Origin: Fusobacterium mortiferum ATCC 9817
GTDB lineage: Bacteria; Fusobacteriota; Fusobacteriia; Fusobacteriales; Fusobacteriaceae
Reading direction: 5' to 3'
DNA length: 38,655 nucleotides
Assembly: GCF_000158195.2 (NCBI RefSeq)
Contig: NZ_GL987991.1
Coordinates: 199,547 to 238,201 of the forward strand
Under the pieces are notes generated by a model. That model was not told the origin of the DNA. It made no database searches and saw only the letters and a list, made by a program, of their open reading frames with translations. Of this stretch, positions 28,822 to 35,358 are shown piece by piece. The stretch's first letter is position 1. Each line of letters opens with the position of its first letter. Both the position numbers and the translations under genes were made by a program.

Positions 28822-29220
28822 ATGGATAACAGAAGAGATATATTGAAATCTGAAATTACTGAACTTCAAGAAAGATTAGGAATAAAAGTAATTACTACTA
28901 GAAATTTAAAATCTATAGAGGAGTGTAGAAAGGCTTTTGTTGAAATAACTAAACACTATGCCTCTATTTCTCAAGGCAAATTAGTTAATCCAGGATTAGA
29001 TACTGAAGTTGATATTCTAAGAAAAAAAGTTAAAGTATTGCAAGAAGAGAAAGCAGAATTAGAAAAAACTAATCAAGCATATTCTAATGATATAAAAATA
29101 CTTCAAAATACAACTAAAAATTTAAGAGAGGATAGAGAGGACTTAATAGAAAAGAATAATATCCTTTATTCTGTAATAGATAAACTAAATAATAAAAAGT
29201 GGTGGCAGTTTTGGAGGTAA
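28822..29220 (+). CDS. Coiled-coil protein with WWQFWR end
   Basis: 132 residues from ATG 28822 (GAGAGGAG upstream). Residues 65-125 form a long coiled coil (EVDILRKKVKVLQEEKAELE, LREDREDLIEKNNILY), and the last residues KKWWQFWR form an aromatic/basic tail of the kind that tethers small phage proteins to membranes. Unknown function. Confidence 0.62.
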   Translation: MDNRRDILKSEITELQERLGIKVITTRNLKSIEECRKAFVEITKHYASISQGKLVNPGLDTEVDILRKKVKVLQEEKAELEKTNQAYSNDIKILQNTTKNLREDREDLIEKNNILYSVIDKLNNKKWWQFWR

Positions 29221-29223
29221 GAA

Positions 29224-29376
29224 ATGAAAAATGGAATAAAATCTAATAAATGTGTAACTTGTAAGCATTGTCTATATCCAGAAGGGAATGATAAAGCTTA
29301 TTGCGGTCAACGTGGAGATTATATTGATGAACAATATCCAAGCTGTGAAGGATATCAGGAGGTAGAAACTAGATGA
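29224..29376 (+). CDS. Small cysteine-rich zinc-binding-type protein (50 aa)
   Basis: CVTCKHC, then YCGQRGDY and SCEGY: five or six cysteines in a 50-residue chain, likely one zinc site. AGGTAAGAA precedes the ATG. Ends by ATGA overlap with the nuclease gene, so they are co-translated. Unknown function. Confidence 0.6.
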   Translation: MKNGIKSNKCVTCKHCLYPEGNDKAYCGQRGDYIDEQYPSCEGYQEVETR

Positions 29377-29726
29377 GAGAAACAAATATTCAATCAACTA
29401 TAATTAGATATTTAGCAATCCTTGAAACTCAAGGAAAACTATTTTTTAATAGAACTAATAATATTCCTCCAGTAAATAAAGATAGTAAAGGGAAGGTAAT
29501 AGGTTTTAGAAAATTACCAACTGGAGCAAAGAAAGGTATTCCTGATATATGGGTAATTATCAATGGAAAAACTATAGGTTTGGAAGTTAAGACACCTACG
29601 GGAAAACAAAGTAAGGAGCAAAAAGAAATTCAGGAAAAATTTATAAAAAATGGTGCTGACTATTATGTAGTTAGAAGTTATGAGGAAGTTAAGAACATAC
29701 TAAATAAGTATTTAAAGAGTGCATAG
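29373..29726 (+). CDS. VRR-NUC domain nuclease
   Basis: 117 residues, one domain. PD-(D/E)XK residues: GAKKGIPDIWVIINGKTIGL (aspartate of IPD) and EVKTPTGKQSKEQ, then NGADYYVVRSYEEV. Stand-alone VRR-NUC proteins in phages are Holliday-junction resolvases or structure-specific nucleases, fitting the recombination genes of this prophage. Confidence 0.88.
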   Translation: MRETNIQSTIIRYLAILETQGKLFFNRTNNIPPVNKDSKGKVIGFRKLPTGAKKGIPDIWVIINGKTIGLEVKTPTGKQSKEQKEIQEKFIKNGADYYVVRSYEEVKNILNKYLKSA

Positions 29727-29750
29727 GAAAAAAGGGAGGGAATACTTAAT

Positions 29751-30056
29751 ATGAGTTCTCAAATGAGCTTCAAAGATTTTCTAAATGGCGACTCTGTATT
29801 CTCTCATAGGGAAGAGAGCGAACTCTTACAAGCTAAGAAAAAGATTAAAGATTTCTTTTTAAATAATATTTTTGAGATTAATTTAAGTAAAAGAGAAAGG
29901 GAAGTCTATTATTTAAAAAATAAAAAGTATTTAACACATACTGAAATAGCAAAAAGGCTAGGAATTACAAGAAAAACAAGTAGAAATATTTTAAGTAATG
30001 CAAATAAGAAAATTTTAAAAATTAGTAAAAAATTTCAGGAGTATAAAAATGAGTGA
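29751..30056 (+). CDS. Sigma-70 region 4-like transcription regulator
   Basis: 101 residues. C-terminal helix-turn-helix (about 50-92): LSKREREVYYLKNKKYLTHT, EIAKRLGITRKTSRNIL, close to sigma region 4/ArpU-type late regulators. The N-terminal part has no sigma region 2. GGAGGG precedes the ATG. Probably controls middle or late phage genes; it lies upstream of the late block. Confidence 0.72.
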   Translation: MSSQMSFKDFLNGDSVFSHREESELLQAKKKIKDFFLNNIFEINLSKREREVYYLKNKKYLTHTEIAKRLGITRKTSRNILSNANKKILKISKKFQEYKNE

Positions 30057-30336
30057 TACTAAAATTAATAAGATTGATTATAAAGATGAAAATATTTATA
30101 ACTCTCTTAATTTAGAAATAATATACAATTCTCTTGAAGATGAAGAAGAACTAATTTTTTTTAATATAGAAGAGAGAATTATTTTCAATAAATATATGAT
30201 GTATCTTAATTATTTAGAGGCAAATAATCTCATCAAGTTAAAAATATATGAATCATGTATAAACAAAATTAGAAAGATTAAAATAATCAAATTAAAAGAA
30301 GGTGTTGAAAATGAGAATGAGAGTAACAGGAGTTAA
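30049..30336 (+). CDS. Helical prophage protein (95 aa)
   Basis: Overlaps the previous gene by eight bases. Acidic N-terminus (ENIYNSLNLEIIYNSLEDEE), basic C-terminal helix (LKIYESCINKIRKIKIIKLK). Ribosome site AGGAG inside the upstream gene. No family recognised. Confidence 0.6.
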   Translation: MSDTKINKIDYKDENIYNSLNLEIIYNSLEDEEELIFFNIEERIIFNKYMMYLNYLEANNLIKLKIYESCINKIRKIKIIKLKEGVENENESNRS

Positions 30337-30466
30337 TGGAGATGAAATATTATTAATGAGTACACCTAGAGGAACAGCAGTAGAAATTGGAAAGAAAATC
30401 TCTTTTCTCCCAATGGAAATAAACAAAGCTAAAGAATTTTTAAGAAAGATAGGTTTAATAAAATAG
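30311..30466 (+). CDS. Small prophage protein (51 aa)
   Basis: MRMRVTGVNGDEILLMSTPR, then GTAVEIGKKISFLPMEINKA and a basic helical tail. GAAGGTG precedes the ATG; starts 26 bases inside the upstream gene in another frame. Unknown function. Confidence 0.55.
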   Translation: MRMRVTGVNGDEILLMSTPRGTAVEIGKKISFLPMEINKAKEFLRKIGLIK

Positions 30467-30518
30467 CATATTTCCTAAAGGTATTTTTGGAGTGAATGGA
30501 GTATAATAAAAAAATATC

Positions 30519-30563
30519 TTGACAGTCAGTCACTAACGTGATATTATAAAAATATGTTAGTGA
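30519..30563 (+). promoter_or_regulatory. Promoter and inverted-repeat operator of mini-repressor 2
   Basis: TTGACA (30519-30524), 17 bases, TATTAT (30542-30547). TCACTAAC (30530-30537) and GTTAGTGA (30556-30563) flank the -10 box, the same geometry as at 16867-16909 but with a different arm sequence. The stretch ATATCTTGAC before the arms is identical in both promoters. Confidence 0.8.
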
Positions 30564-30581
30564 TTAACGAGGAGGAATACT

Positions 30582-30755
30582 GTGGAAAAGAGGACAGCAA
30601 ATGTATCTTTTTCTAAAAGCGGTAATGGGATAGGAGCCAGAATAATATTATCTGTTCCCCTTTTAAAAAAGCTTGGAATAACTCAAGAGAACAGAGAAGT
30701 TGAAGTTATTTATGATGAAGAAAAGCAAACCATTACAATAAAGAAAAAGATATAA
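30582..30755 (+). CDS. AbrB/MazE-like mini-repressor 2
   Basis: 57 residues, GTG start eight bases after GAGGAGG. MEKRTANVSFSKSGNGIGAR, then SVPLLKKLGITQENREVEVI and a basic end ITIKKKI. Paralog of the protein at 16677-16853: shared MEKR, VSF-KSG, K-GI-QE-REVEV. Expected to bind its own inverted repeat. The downstream genes are a 96-aa protein and a Rha/Ant-type regulator, separated by a convergent antisense RNA. Confidence 0.75.
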   Translation: MEKRTANVSFSKSGNGIGARIILSVPLLKKLGITQENREVEVIYDEEKQTITIKKKI

Positions 30756-30824
30756 AAAAATCCCCTTAACAATCCACTAACATGAACTGATAAGGGGTTT
30801 TTGTAGTACAATAAGTACCGTAGC
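30754..30824 (-). ncRNA. Antisense RNA 2 (sar-like, about 71 nt)
   Basis: Reads against the cassette. Ends at CCCCTTA...TAAGGGG followed by seven T on the minus strand, precisely at the mini-repressor stop codon. The same hairpin has five T on the plus strand and could partly terminate the mRNA. In the mRNA sense, GTAGTACAAT pairs with ATTGTACTAC (30802-30811 and 30831-30840). Homologous to antisense RNA 1 in promoter and 5' region but with a different loop. Not experimentally shown. Confidence 0.65.
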
Positions 30825-30830
30825 AAGTAT

Positions 30831-30859
30831 ATTGTACTACATTAACTCCAAAAATACAA
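30831..30859 (-). promoter_or_regulatory. Promoter of antisense RNA 2
   Basis: Minus strand TTGTAT (30854-30859), 17 bases, TACAAT (30831-30836). Aligns base for base with the promoter of antisense RNA 1, sharing GGAGTTAATG in the spacer; both boxes are weaker. Confidence 0.6.
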
Positions 30860-30878
30860 GTTTTTAGGAGGAAAAAAT

Positions 30879-31169
30879 ATGCTAAGTGAACAATCAAGAG
30901 GAGTAATTGAGTTTATTGATGAGTGTAGAGCTCAAGGTATGATAAAAGATGAATTATACCTAAAAGAAGAAGAGATGTGGAGAACTTTATCAGATTTAGA
31001 AGTAGTAATGAAAAGAAGTCCAGAGGATAGAGCACTATACTGGAAACTTGAAACATTAATATCTGAAGCTATCGTTCTTGTAAAAGATACTTACTTTGAG
31101 TATGGAGAAAACTTTGAAAGCACTCAAATGAATAAACTCATAGCAAAGGTAAATAAGGAGGCAATGTAG
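30879..31169 (+). CDS. Acidic helical protein (96 aa) in cassette 2
   Basis: TTTAGGAGG precedes the ATG. Helical: GVIEFIDECRAQGMIKDELY, EEMWRTLSDLEVVMKRSPED, RALYWKLETLISEAIVLVKD. One base before the Rha/Ant-type gene, so cotranslated with it. No counterpart in cassette 1. Function unknown. Confidence 0.65.
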   Translation: MLSEQSRGVIEFIDECRAQGMIKDELYLKEEEMWRTLSDLEVVMKRSPEDRALYWKLETLISEAIVLVKDTYFEYGENFESTQMNKLIAKVNKEAM

Positions 31170-31170
31170 T

Positions 31171-31959
31171 ATGAATGATTTGATGGTAAGAGAGAAAAAA
31201 GAAGAAATAACAAGTCTTGAACTTGTAGAACAGATAAATGTATTTAGAAAACAAGAAGGAAAGAAAACAGAATTACAACATTTTAATTTGTTGGCTGTAA
31301 TCCGTGATGAATTTGAAGAAGAAATTAACGCCCTAAAAATTCAAGCCGTTGAATATAGAGATAAAAAGGGAGAATTAAGACCTATGTATATATTAACTCT
31401 TAACCAAGCTAAACAAGTTTTAATGAGAGAAAGTAAATTTGTAAGAAAAGCAGTTATACACTATATAGAAGAATTAGAAAAACAACTTGGAACAATAGTT
31501 AGTTATGAAGACAGATTAAAACTAGGCTTATTTTCAAAAGACCCTGAAGTTGTAGCTCGTTCTCATAAAGCTTTACTAGAATTAGAGTTAAAACCTTTAA
31601 AAGAAGAAATTGAGAAAAAGACAAAAGAAATAGAGTATAAAGAAGATGTAATTATTGGCTTAACTGATAAAATTGATTTAATGGATATGAGACAAATTTT
31701 AAATACAGTAGTTAGATATAAAGGAGCTAACTATCAAGAAAGATGGAGATTATTGTATTTTGAATTTGAAAAGAAATATCATCTTGATTTGAAAAGAAGA
31801 ATAAATAGTTACAATAAAAATCATAAACCCAAACTGAAAAATAAGTTAGATTATATTGATATAGAAATGAAAAAACTTCCTCAATTATATGAAATAGCTT
31901 GTAAATTATTTGAAGGCGATATTAATCAAATAGTAGAAAATTATAAAAAAGTATGTTAA
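31171..31959 (+). CDS. Rha/Ant-type phage regulator 2
   Basis: 262 residues. The N-terminal domain (about 10-105) has the Rha pattern ITSLELVEQINVFRKQEGKK, YRDKKGELRPMYILTLNQAK, VLMRESKFVRKAVIHYIEEL. A coiled coil follows (about 125-170), then a basic C-terminal domain (175-262). It occupies the antirepressor position of cassette 2. Likely acts on a repressor or host regulator; target unknown. Confidence 0.75.
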   Translation: MNDLMVREKKEEITSLELVEQINVFRKQEGKKTELQHFNLLAVIRDEFEEEINALKIQAVEYRDKKGELRPMYILTLNQAKQVLMRESKFVRKAVIHYIEELEKQLGTIVSYEDRLKLGLFSKDPEVVARSHKALLELELKPLKEEIEKKTKEIEYKEDVIIGLTDKIDLMDMRQILNTVVRYKGANYQERWRLLYFEFEKKYHLDLKRRINSYNKNHKPKLKNKLDYIDIEMKKLPQLYEIACKLFEGDINQIVENYKKVC

Positions 31960-31966
31960 TAAAAAA

Positions 31967-31994
31967 ATCCTCAGTTATTACTGGAGATTTTTTT
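31967..31994 (+). terminator. Terminator closing cassette 2
   Basis: ATCCTCAGT pairs with ACTGGAGAT (one mismatch, one G-T), then seven T. Related to the cassette 1 terminator. Confidence 0.75.
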
Positions 31995-31997
31995 ATT

Positions 31998-32305
31998 TTA
32001 TTTACTTGTTGCACCTTTACCCCAAAGATATCCTAAACTTAATGTAATAAAGTTAGAAAAAATTTGAATATAATTAGTTATCTCAGCATCTTTATTAAGA
32101 CAATAAAAAACTATATTTGTAATAATAAGTAGTATTAAAGTAAAAGAAAAGAGTGTACATAAAAAAAAGTTTTATTTATTATTAACAATTCTTTTTCATG
32201 TTTATGTTCTTCTTTTTTTATATCTAGTCCTTGGCTTCTACTTTGATTTCCTTTTATTTTATCATTACTGAAATTTTCAGTTTTAGAACTTTTATTAGAA
32301 TTCAT
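31998..32305 (-). pseudogene. Membrane protein split by a -1 frame change at eight T
   Basis: Frame one starts at ATG 32305 and runs 56 codons (basic, KKEEHKHEKELLIINKTFF) to a stop at 32135. At the eight-base run (32161-32168, T8 in the coding strand) a -1 change opens a second frame that continues to 31998: TLILLIITNIVFYCLNKDAE, then a second membrane helix NFITLSLGYLWGKGATSK. The joined product would have a charged N-terminus and two membrane helices. The run fits a slippery heptamer T-TTT-TTT in the zero frame. Real frameshifting, decay or a sequencing error are all possible. Confidence 0.5.
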
Positions 32306-32318
32306 TTTGCTAACCTCT

Positions 32319-32651
32319 TTATATTTCTATATAAAAATTATATATTAATTTTACTTTAAATGGTTCTAATTCAGCAATCTTAAAGATAAATAAAAATCCC
32401 ATATTTTTATTTTTATCTAGAGCAAAATTATCGTTTTTTAAATACATATTTCCAATAGAAGAAGAATTAATATATATTTTTCTCAAAGTATTGTCTTCTG
32501 AAAATTCTTCTCTAAAATTTCCATCTATTTTCTCATCTGTAATTTCTATATTAACTTTTAAGTTAGAACTAATATCAAATTGAATATTTTTGTTAAAATA
32601 AGAAATTCCTGATTTTAATTCTCTATATTTGTTATCTGTTATAATATTCAT
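32319..32651 (-). CDS. Beta-rich prophage protein (110 aa)
   Basis: AAGGAGG precedes the ATG. Alternating strands (NIQFDISSNLKVNIEITDEK, RKIYINSSSIGNMYLKND, MGFLFIFKIAELEPFKVKLI), no signal peptide. Lies 13 bases upstream of the frame-broken membrane protein on the same strand, so the two may work together; an exclusion or defence role is only a positional guess. Confidence 0.62.
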   Translation of the reverse strand: MNIITDNKYRELKSGISYFNKNIQFDISSNLKVNIEITDEKIDGNFREEFSEDNTLRKIYINSSSIGNMYLKNDNFALDKNKNMGFLFIFKIAELEPFKVKLIYNFYIEI

Positions 32652-32813
32652 TATATTTCCTCCTTAAATTATCCCTTTTATAGTATATACAATTTATTTT
32701 TTTTAATCAAGAAAATATTTAATTAATAAGAAAAAAATAATAGTAAGAATTTATTATATTTTTAATAAAAGTATAAAAATAAAAAAGAAAATTAGTATTT
32801 ATGATAGTATAAA

Positions 32814-32825
32814 ATGATATATCAT
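32814..32825. other. Perfect 12-bp palindrome upstream of 131-aa gene
   Basis: ATGATATATCAT, just after a TATAAA-like box (32808-32813) and 20 bases before the ATG at 32845. A possible operator. The rest of 32652-32844 is AT-rich spacer with divergent promoters and no gene. Confidence 0.35.
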
Positions 32826-32844
32826 AAAAATATGGAGGAAGATT

Positions 32845-33240
32845 ATGAATTTTAGACTAAAATTTTACACTGAAACACGTCCATATCCAGAAGGAACATA
32901 TGTTAATTTTAAATTTATTGAAGATGGCTGGAATATACATTGTGAAGTAACCCCTACATTAGAAGAATTAAGAAAATGTTTTCCAAACGGAGAAATGGAT
33001 AGTCCTTATGAAGAGGAAGATAATTATGGATTAAAAAACATCTTAGAACATATGGGTTGTTTTTATTATCCTAATAATATTGGAAATATAATTGGAAAAA
33101 TTTGGGAAAAAATAAAAGATTATCAAGAAAAACAAGTAGAATATGAATTTATTCAAGAGAATATAGATAAAGATTTTGAGAAGTTAGAAAAACTTTTGAA
33201 AAAGATTTATGATGTTGAATGTGAAATTATAGAACAATAG
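32845..33240 (+). CDS. Acidic prophage protein (131 aa)
   Basis: TGGAGG precedes the ATG. N-terminal beta part (RLKFYTETRPYPEGTYVNFK, WNIHCEVTPTLEEL), aromatic middle (YGLKNILEHMGCFYYPNNIG) and an acidic helix at the end. Monocistronic with its own promoter region and terminator, so it is an independently expressed extra gene just before the late block. No family recognised. Confidence 0.62.
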   Translation: MNFRLKFYTETRPYPEGTYVNFKFIEDGWNIHCEVTPTLEELRKCFPNGEMDSPYEEEDNYGLKNILEHMGCFYYPNNIGNIIGKIWEKIKDYQEKQVEYEFIQENIDKDFEKLEKLLKKIYDVECEIIEQ

Positions 33241-33277
33241 TAAAGAGAAGTGTTTGATATATAATTAAAATTTTTAT

Positions 33278-33307
33278 AGAGAATCATTAATTTGATTCTC
33301 TTTTTTT
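33278..33307 (+). terminator. Terminator after the 131-aa gene
   Basis: AGAGAATCA pairs with TGATTCTCT, followed by seven T. Confidence 0.88.
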
Positions 33308-33320
33308 ATATATTTTTGAA

Positions 33321-33350
33321 AATGTCCTAAGATTTTTTGGGACATTTTTT
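33321..33350 (+). terminator. Second terminator before the terminase genes
   Basis: AATGTCC pairs with GGACATT and runs into seven T. Two terminators in tandem insulate the late genes. Confidence 0.8.
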
Positions 33351-33392
33351 TATTAGTGTAGAAGAAAATTAAAAAGGAGGTGTTAAGATGAT

Positions 33393-34010
33393 GTGACTAA
33401 CTATCAATTAGCTGAAAAAGATTATAAAGCTGGAATGAAATATAAAGAGATAGCTCAAAAATATGGAGTTACTCTCAATACAGTAAAGAGTTGGAAAACT
33501 AGATATTGGAATGATGAAAAAAAGAAAAAAGTGTGCACACCTAATAAAAAAAGTATGCATACAAAAAAGGTTAAAGAAATTGCAAAAGAAATGATAATAG
33601 CTGGTGCTAGTATTAGTGAAACAGTGGAACAAACTGGAATACCTAGAGCAACTGTAGGAAGATGGAGTTCAGAGTACAATCTCCAAGCTAAACAACTAGA
33701 GTTTTTAAAAGAATTTAGAGATAAGCAAAGAGAAAGAATATTACAAAACAAAACCAAAAGATTAGAAATCAATGAAGAAGCTTTAAAGGCTATCTACTAT
33801 GAAGTAATGAATTGGAAAGAGAATGGAAAAATTTCTAAAGCACTTATGGAAAAACTAATTATGAATGAAGAATTAGAACAGTTAATATTAGGCTTGGATA
33901 GAATAGAAAGATTAGAAAAATTAGAAATAGAGAGAGCTAAAAATAAAACTGAAAAAACTGAAGATAAAAAACCTATCTTTATAGCAGGTGGTGGAGAACT
34001 TGAGGACTAA
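33393..34010 (+). CDS. terS: Terminase small subunit (PBSX/YqaS-like)
   Basis: 205 residues. GTG start after AAGGAGGTG; the two ATG codons nearer the ribosome site (33388, 33391) run into TGA. N-terminal helix-turn-helix ([20 protein letters not shown]) and a second one ([20 protein letters not shown]) recognise the packaging site; a coiled coil follows (about 100-190). It overlaps the large subunit by 23 bases. Confidence 0.8.
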   Translation: MTNYQLAEKDYKAGMKYKEIAQKYGVTLNTVKSWKTRYWNDEKKKKVCTPNKKSMHTKKVKEIAKEMIIAGASISETVEQTGIPRATVGRWSSEYNLQAKQLEFLKEFRDKQRERILQNKTKRLEINEEALKAIYYEVMNWKENGKISKALMEKLIMNEELEQLILGLDRIERLEKLEIERAKNKTEKTEDKKPIFIAGGGELED

Positions 34011-35343
34011 TATTTCAAGTAATTCTGAATATGTTTATCTCCCTGATATTGTAGGAAAAAGATATGCAACATTTTGGAATTTTAAAGGAAGATACAGAAT
34101 AGTAAAAGGTGGAAGAGGAAGTAAGAAAAGTTATACCACAGCTTTATGGTATATAACTAAACTTATGGAACTTCCTGAAAGTAATTTACTAGTTGTAAGA
34201 AAAGTATTTGATACTCATAGAGGAAGTACCTTTGCTCAACTAAAAACTGCTATGAAAAGATTAAAAGTCTATCATCTATGGAAATGTACTACTTCACCAA
34301 TGGAAATGACATATATACCTACTGGGCAAAAGATTATATTTAGGGGATTAGATGACCCATTAAAAATAACTTCTATTACAGTAGACGTTGGATATTTATG
34401 TTGGGCTTGGTTTGAAGAAATGTACCAAATAGAAAATGAAGATGACTTCAATAAGATAGATGTTTCTATTAGAGGAGCTGTTCCAAATCACTTATTTAAA
34501 CAAATTACTTGTACTTTTAACCCTTGGTCTGAAACTCATTGGTTAAATGATAGATTCTTTAAAGGTGGAAAAGAAGATAAAGATAATCTTTTAACTAAAG
34601 GATTAGCAATTCATAAGAATACCAAGGATATATTAGCTATAACTACTAATTTTAGAGCTAATGAGTTCCTTGATGAAGCTGACCTTAATGTATTTAATCT
34701 GATGAAAGAAGAAAATCCAAGAAGATTTGAAATAGAAGGAAATGGTAATTGGGGAATATGTGAGGGAACTGTCTTTTATAGGTGGGAAGTATTAAACTTT
34801 GATATTAATACTCTTATAAAAACTGGTAAATATCTAACTTGTATAGGACTTGACTATGGTTTTACAAATGACCCTACTGCTTTAATAGTTAGCTTAGTAA
34901 ATGAAGATGAAAAAGAAATCTATATTATAGATGAACATTATCAAACAGGTATGTTTAATGAGGATATAGTGGAACTTATTAAATATAAGGGATACTCAAA
35001 ATCAGTTATAATAGCAGATTCTGCAGAAGAGAAATCTATTAAATGGATGAAGAAAAATGGAGTTCCTAGAATTAAAAGTTCTGTCAAAGGGCCAGATAGT
35101 ATTATGTTTGGTATTCAATATTTACAAGGATATAAAGTCTTTATACATCCTAAGTGTAAAAACTTCATCATAGAGATAAAAAACTATGTATGGGATACAG
35201 ATAAAAAAACTGGTAAATCATTAAATAAACCTATAGATAATTACAACCATTTAATAGATGCTTGGAGATATTCAATAGAACCACTATTGATTAGAAATAA
35301 TGTTAATAAAGATAACTTTAAATTTATTACCAATAAAAAATAA
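33988..35343 (+). CDS. terL: Terminase large subunit (PBSX family)
   Basis: 451 residues. ATPase: Walker [12 protein letters not shown] (39-49) and [10 protein letters not shown] as Walker B with catalytic glutamates. Nuclease domain: [29 protein letters not shown] and [15 protein letters not shown] supply the acidic residues. Cuts concatemers and drives DNA into the prohead. GTG start assumed, inside the end of terS; a TTG 12 bases later is an alternative. Confidence 0.92.
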   Translation: MVENLRTNISSNSEYVYLPDIVGKRYATFWNFKGRYRIVKGGRGSKKSYTTALWYITKLMELPESNLLVVRKVFDTHRGSTFAQLKTAMKRLKVYHLWKCTTSPMEMTYIPTGQKIIFRGLDDPLKITSITVDVGYLCWAWFEEMYQIENEDDFNKIDVSIRGAVPNHLFKQITCTFNPWSETHWLNDRFFKGGKEDKDNLLTKGLAIHKNTKDILAITTNFRANEFLDEADLNVFNLMKEENPRRFEIEGNGNWGICEGTVFYRWEVLNFDINTLIKTGKYLTCIGLDYGFTNDPTALIVSLVNEDEKEIYIIDEHYQTGMFNEDIVELIKYKGYSKSVIIADSAEEKSIKWMKKNGVPRIKSSVKGPDSIMFGIQYLQGYKVFIHPKCKNFIIEIKNYVWDTDKKTGKSLNKPIDNYNHLIDAWRYSIEPLLIRNNVNKDNFKFITNKK

Positions 35344-35358
35344 AAGGGGGTGTAAAAA

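Noticed and set aside
33408-33772. Minus-strand frames inside terS
   Set aside because: Shadows of the lysine-rich sense frame, rich in Phe/Ser/Leu, without start signals.
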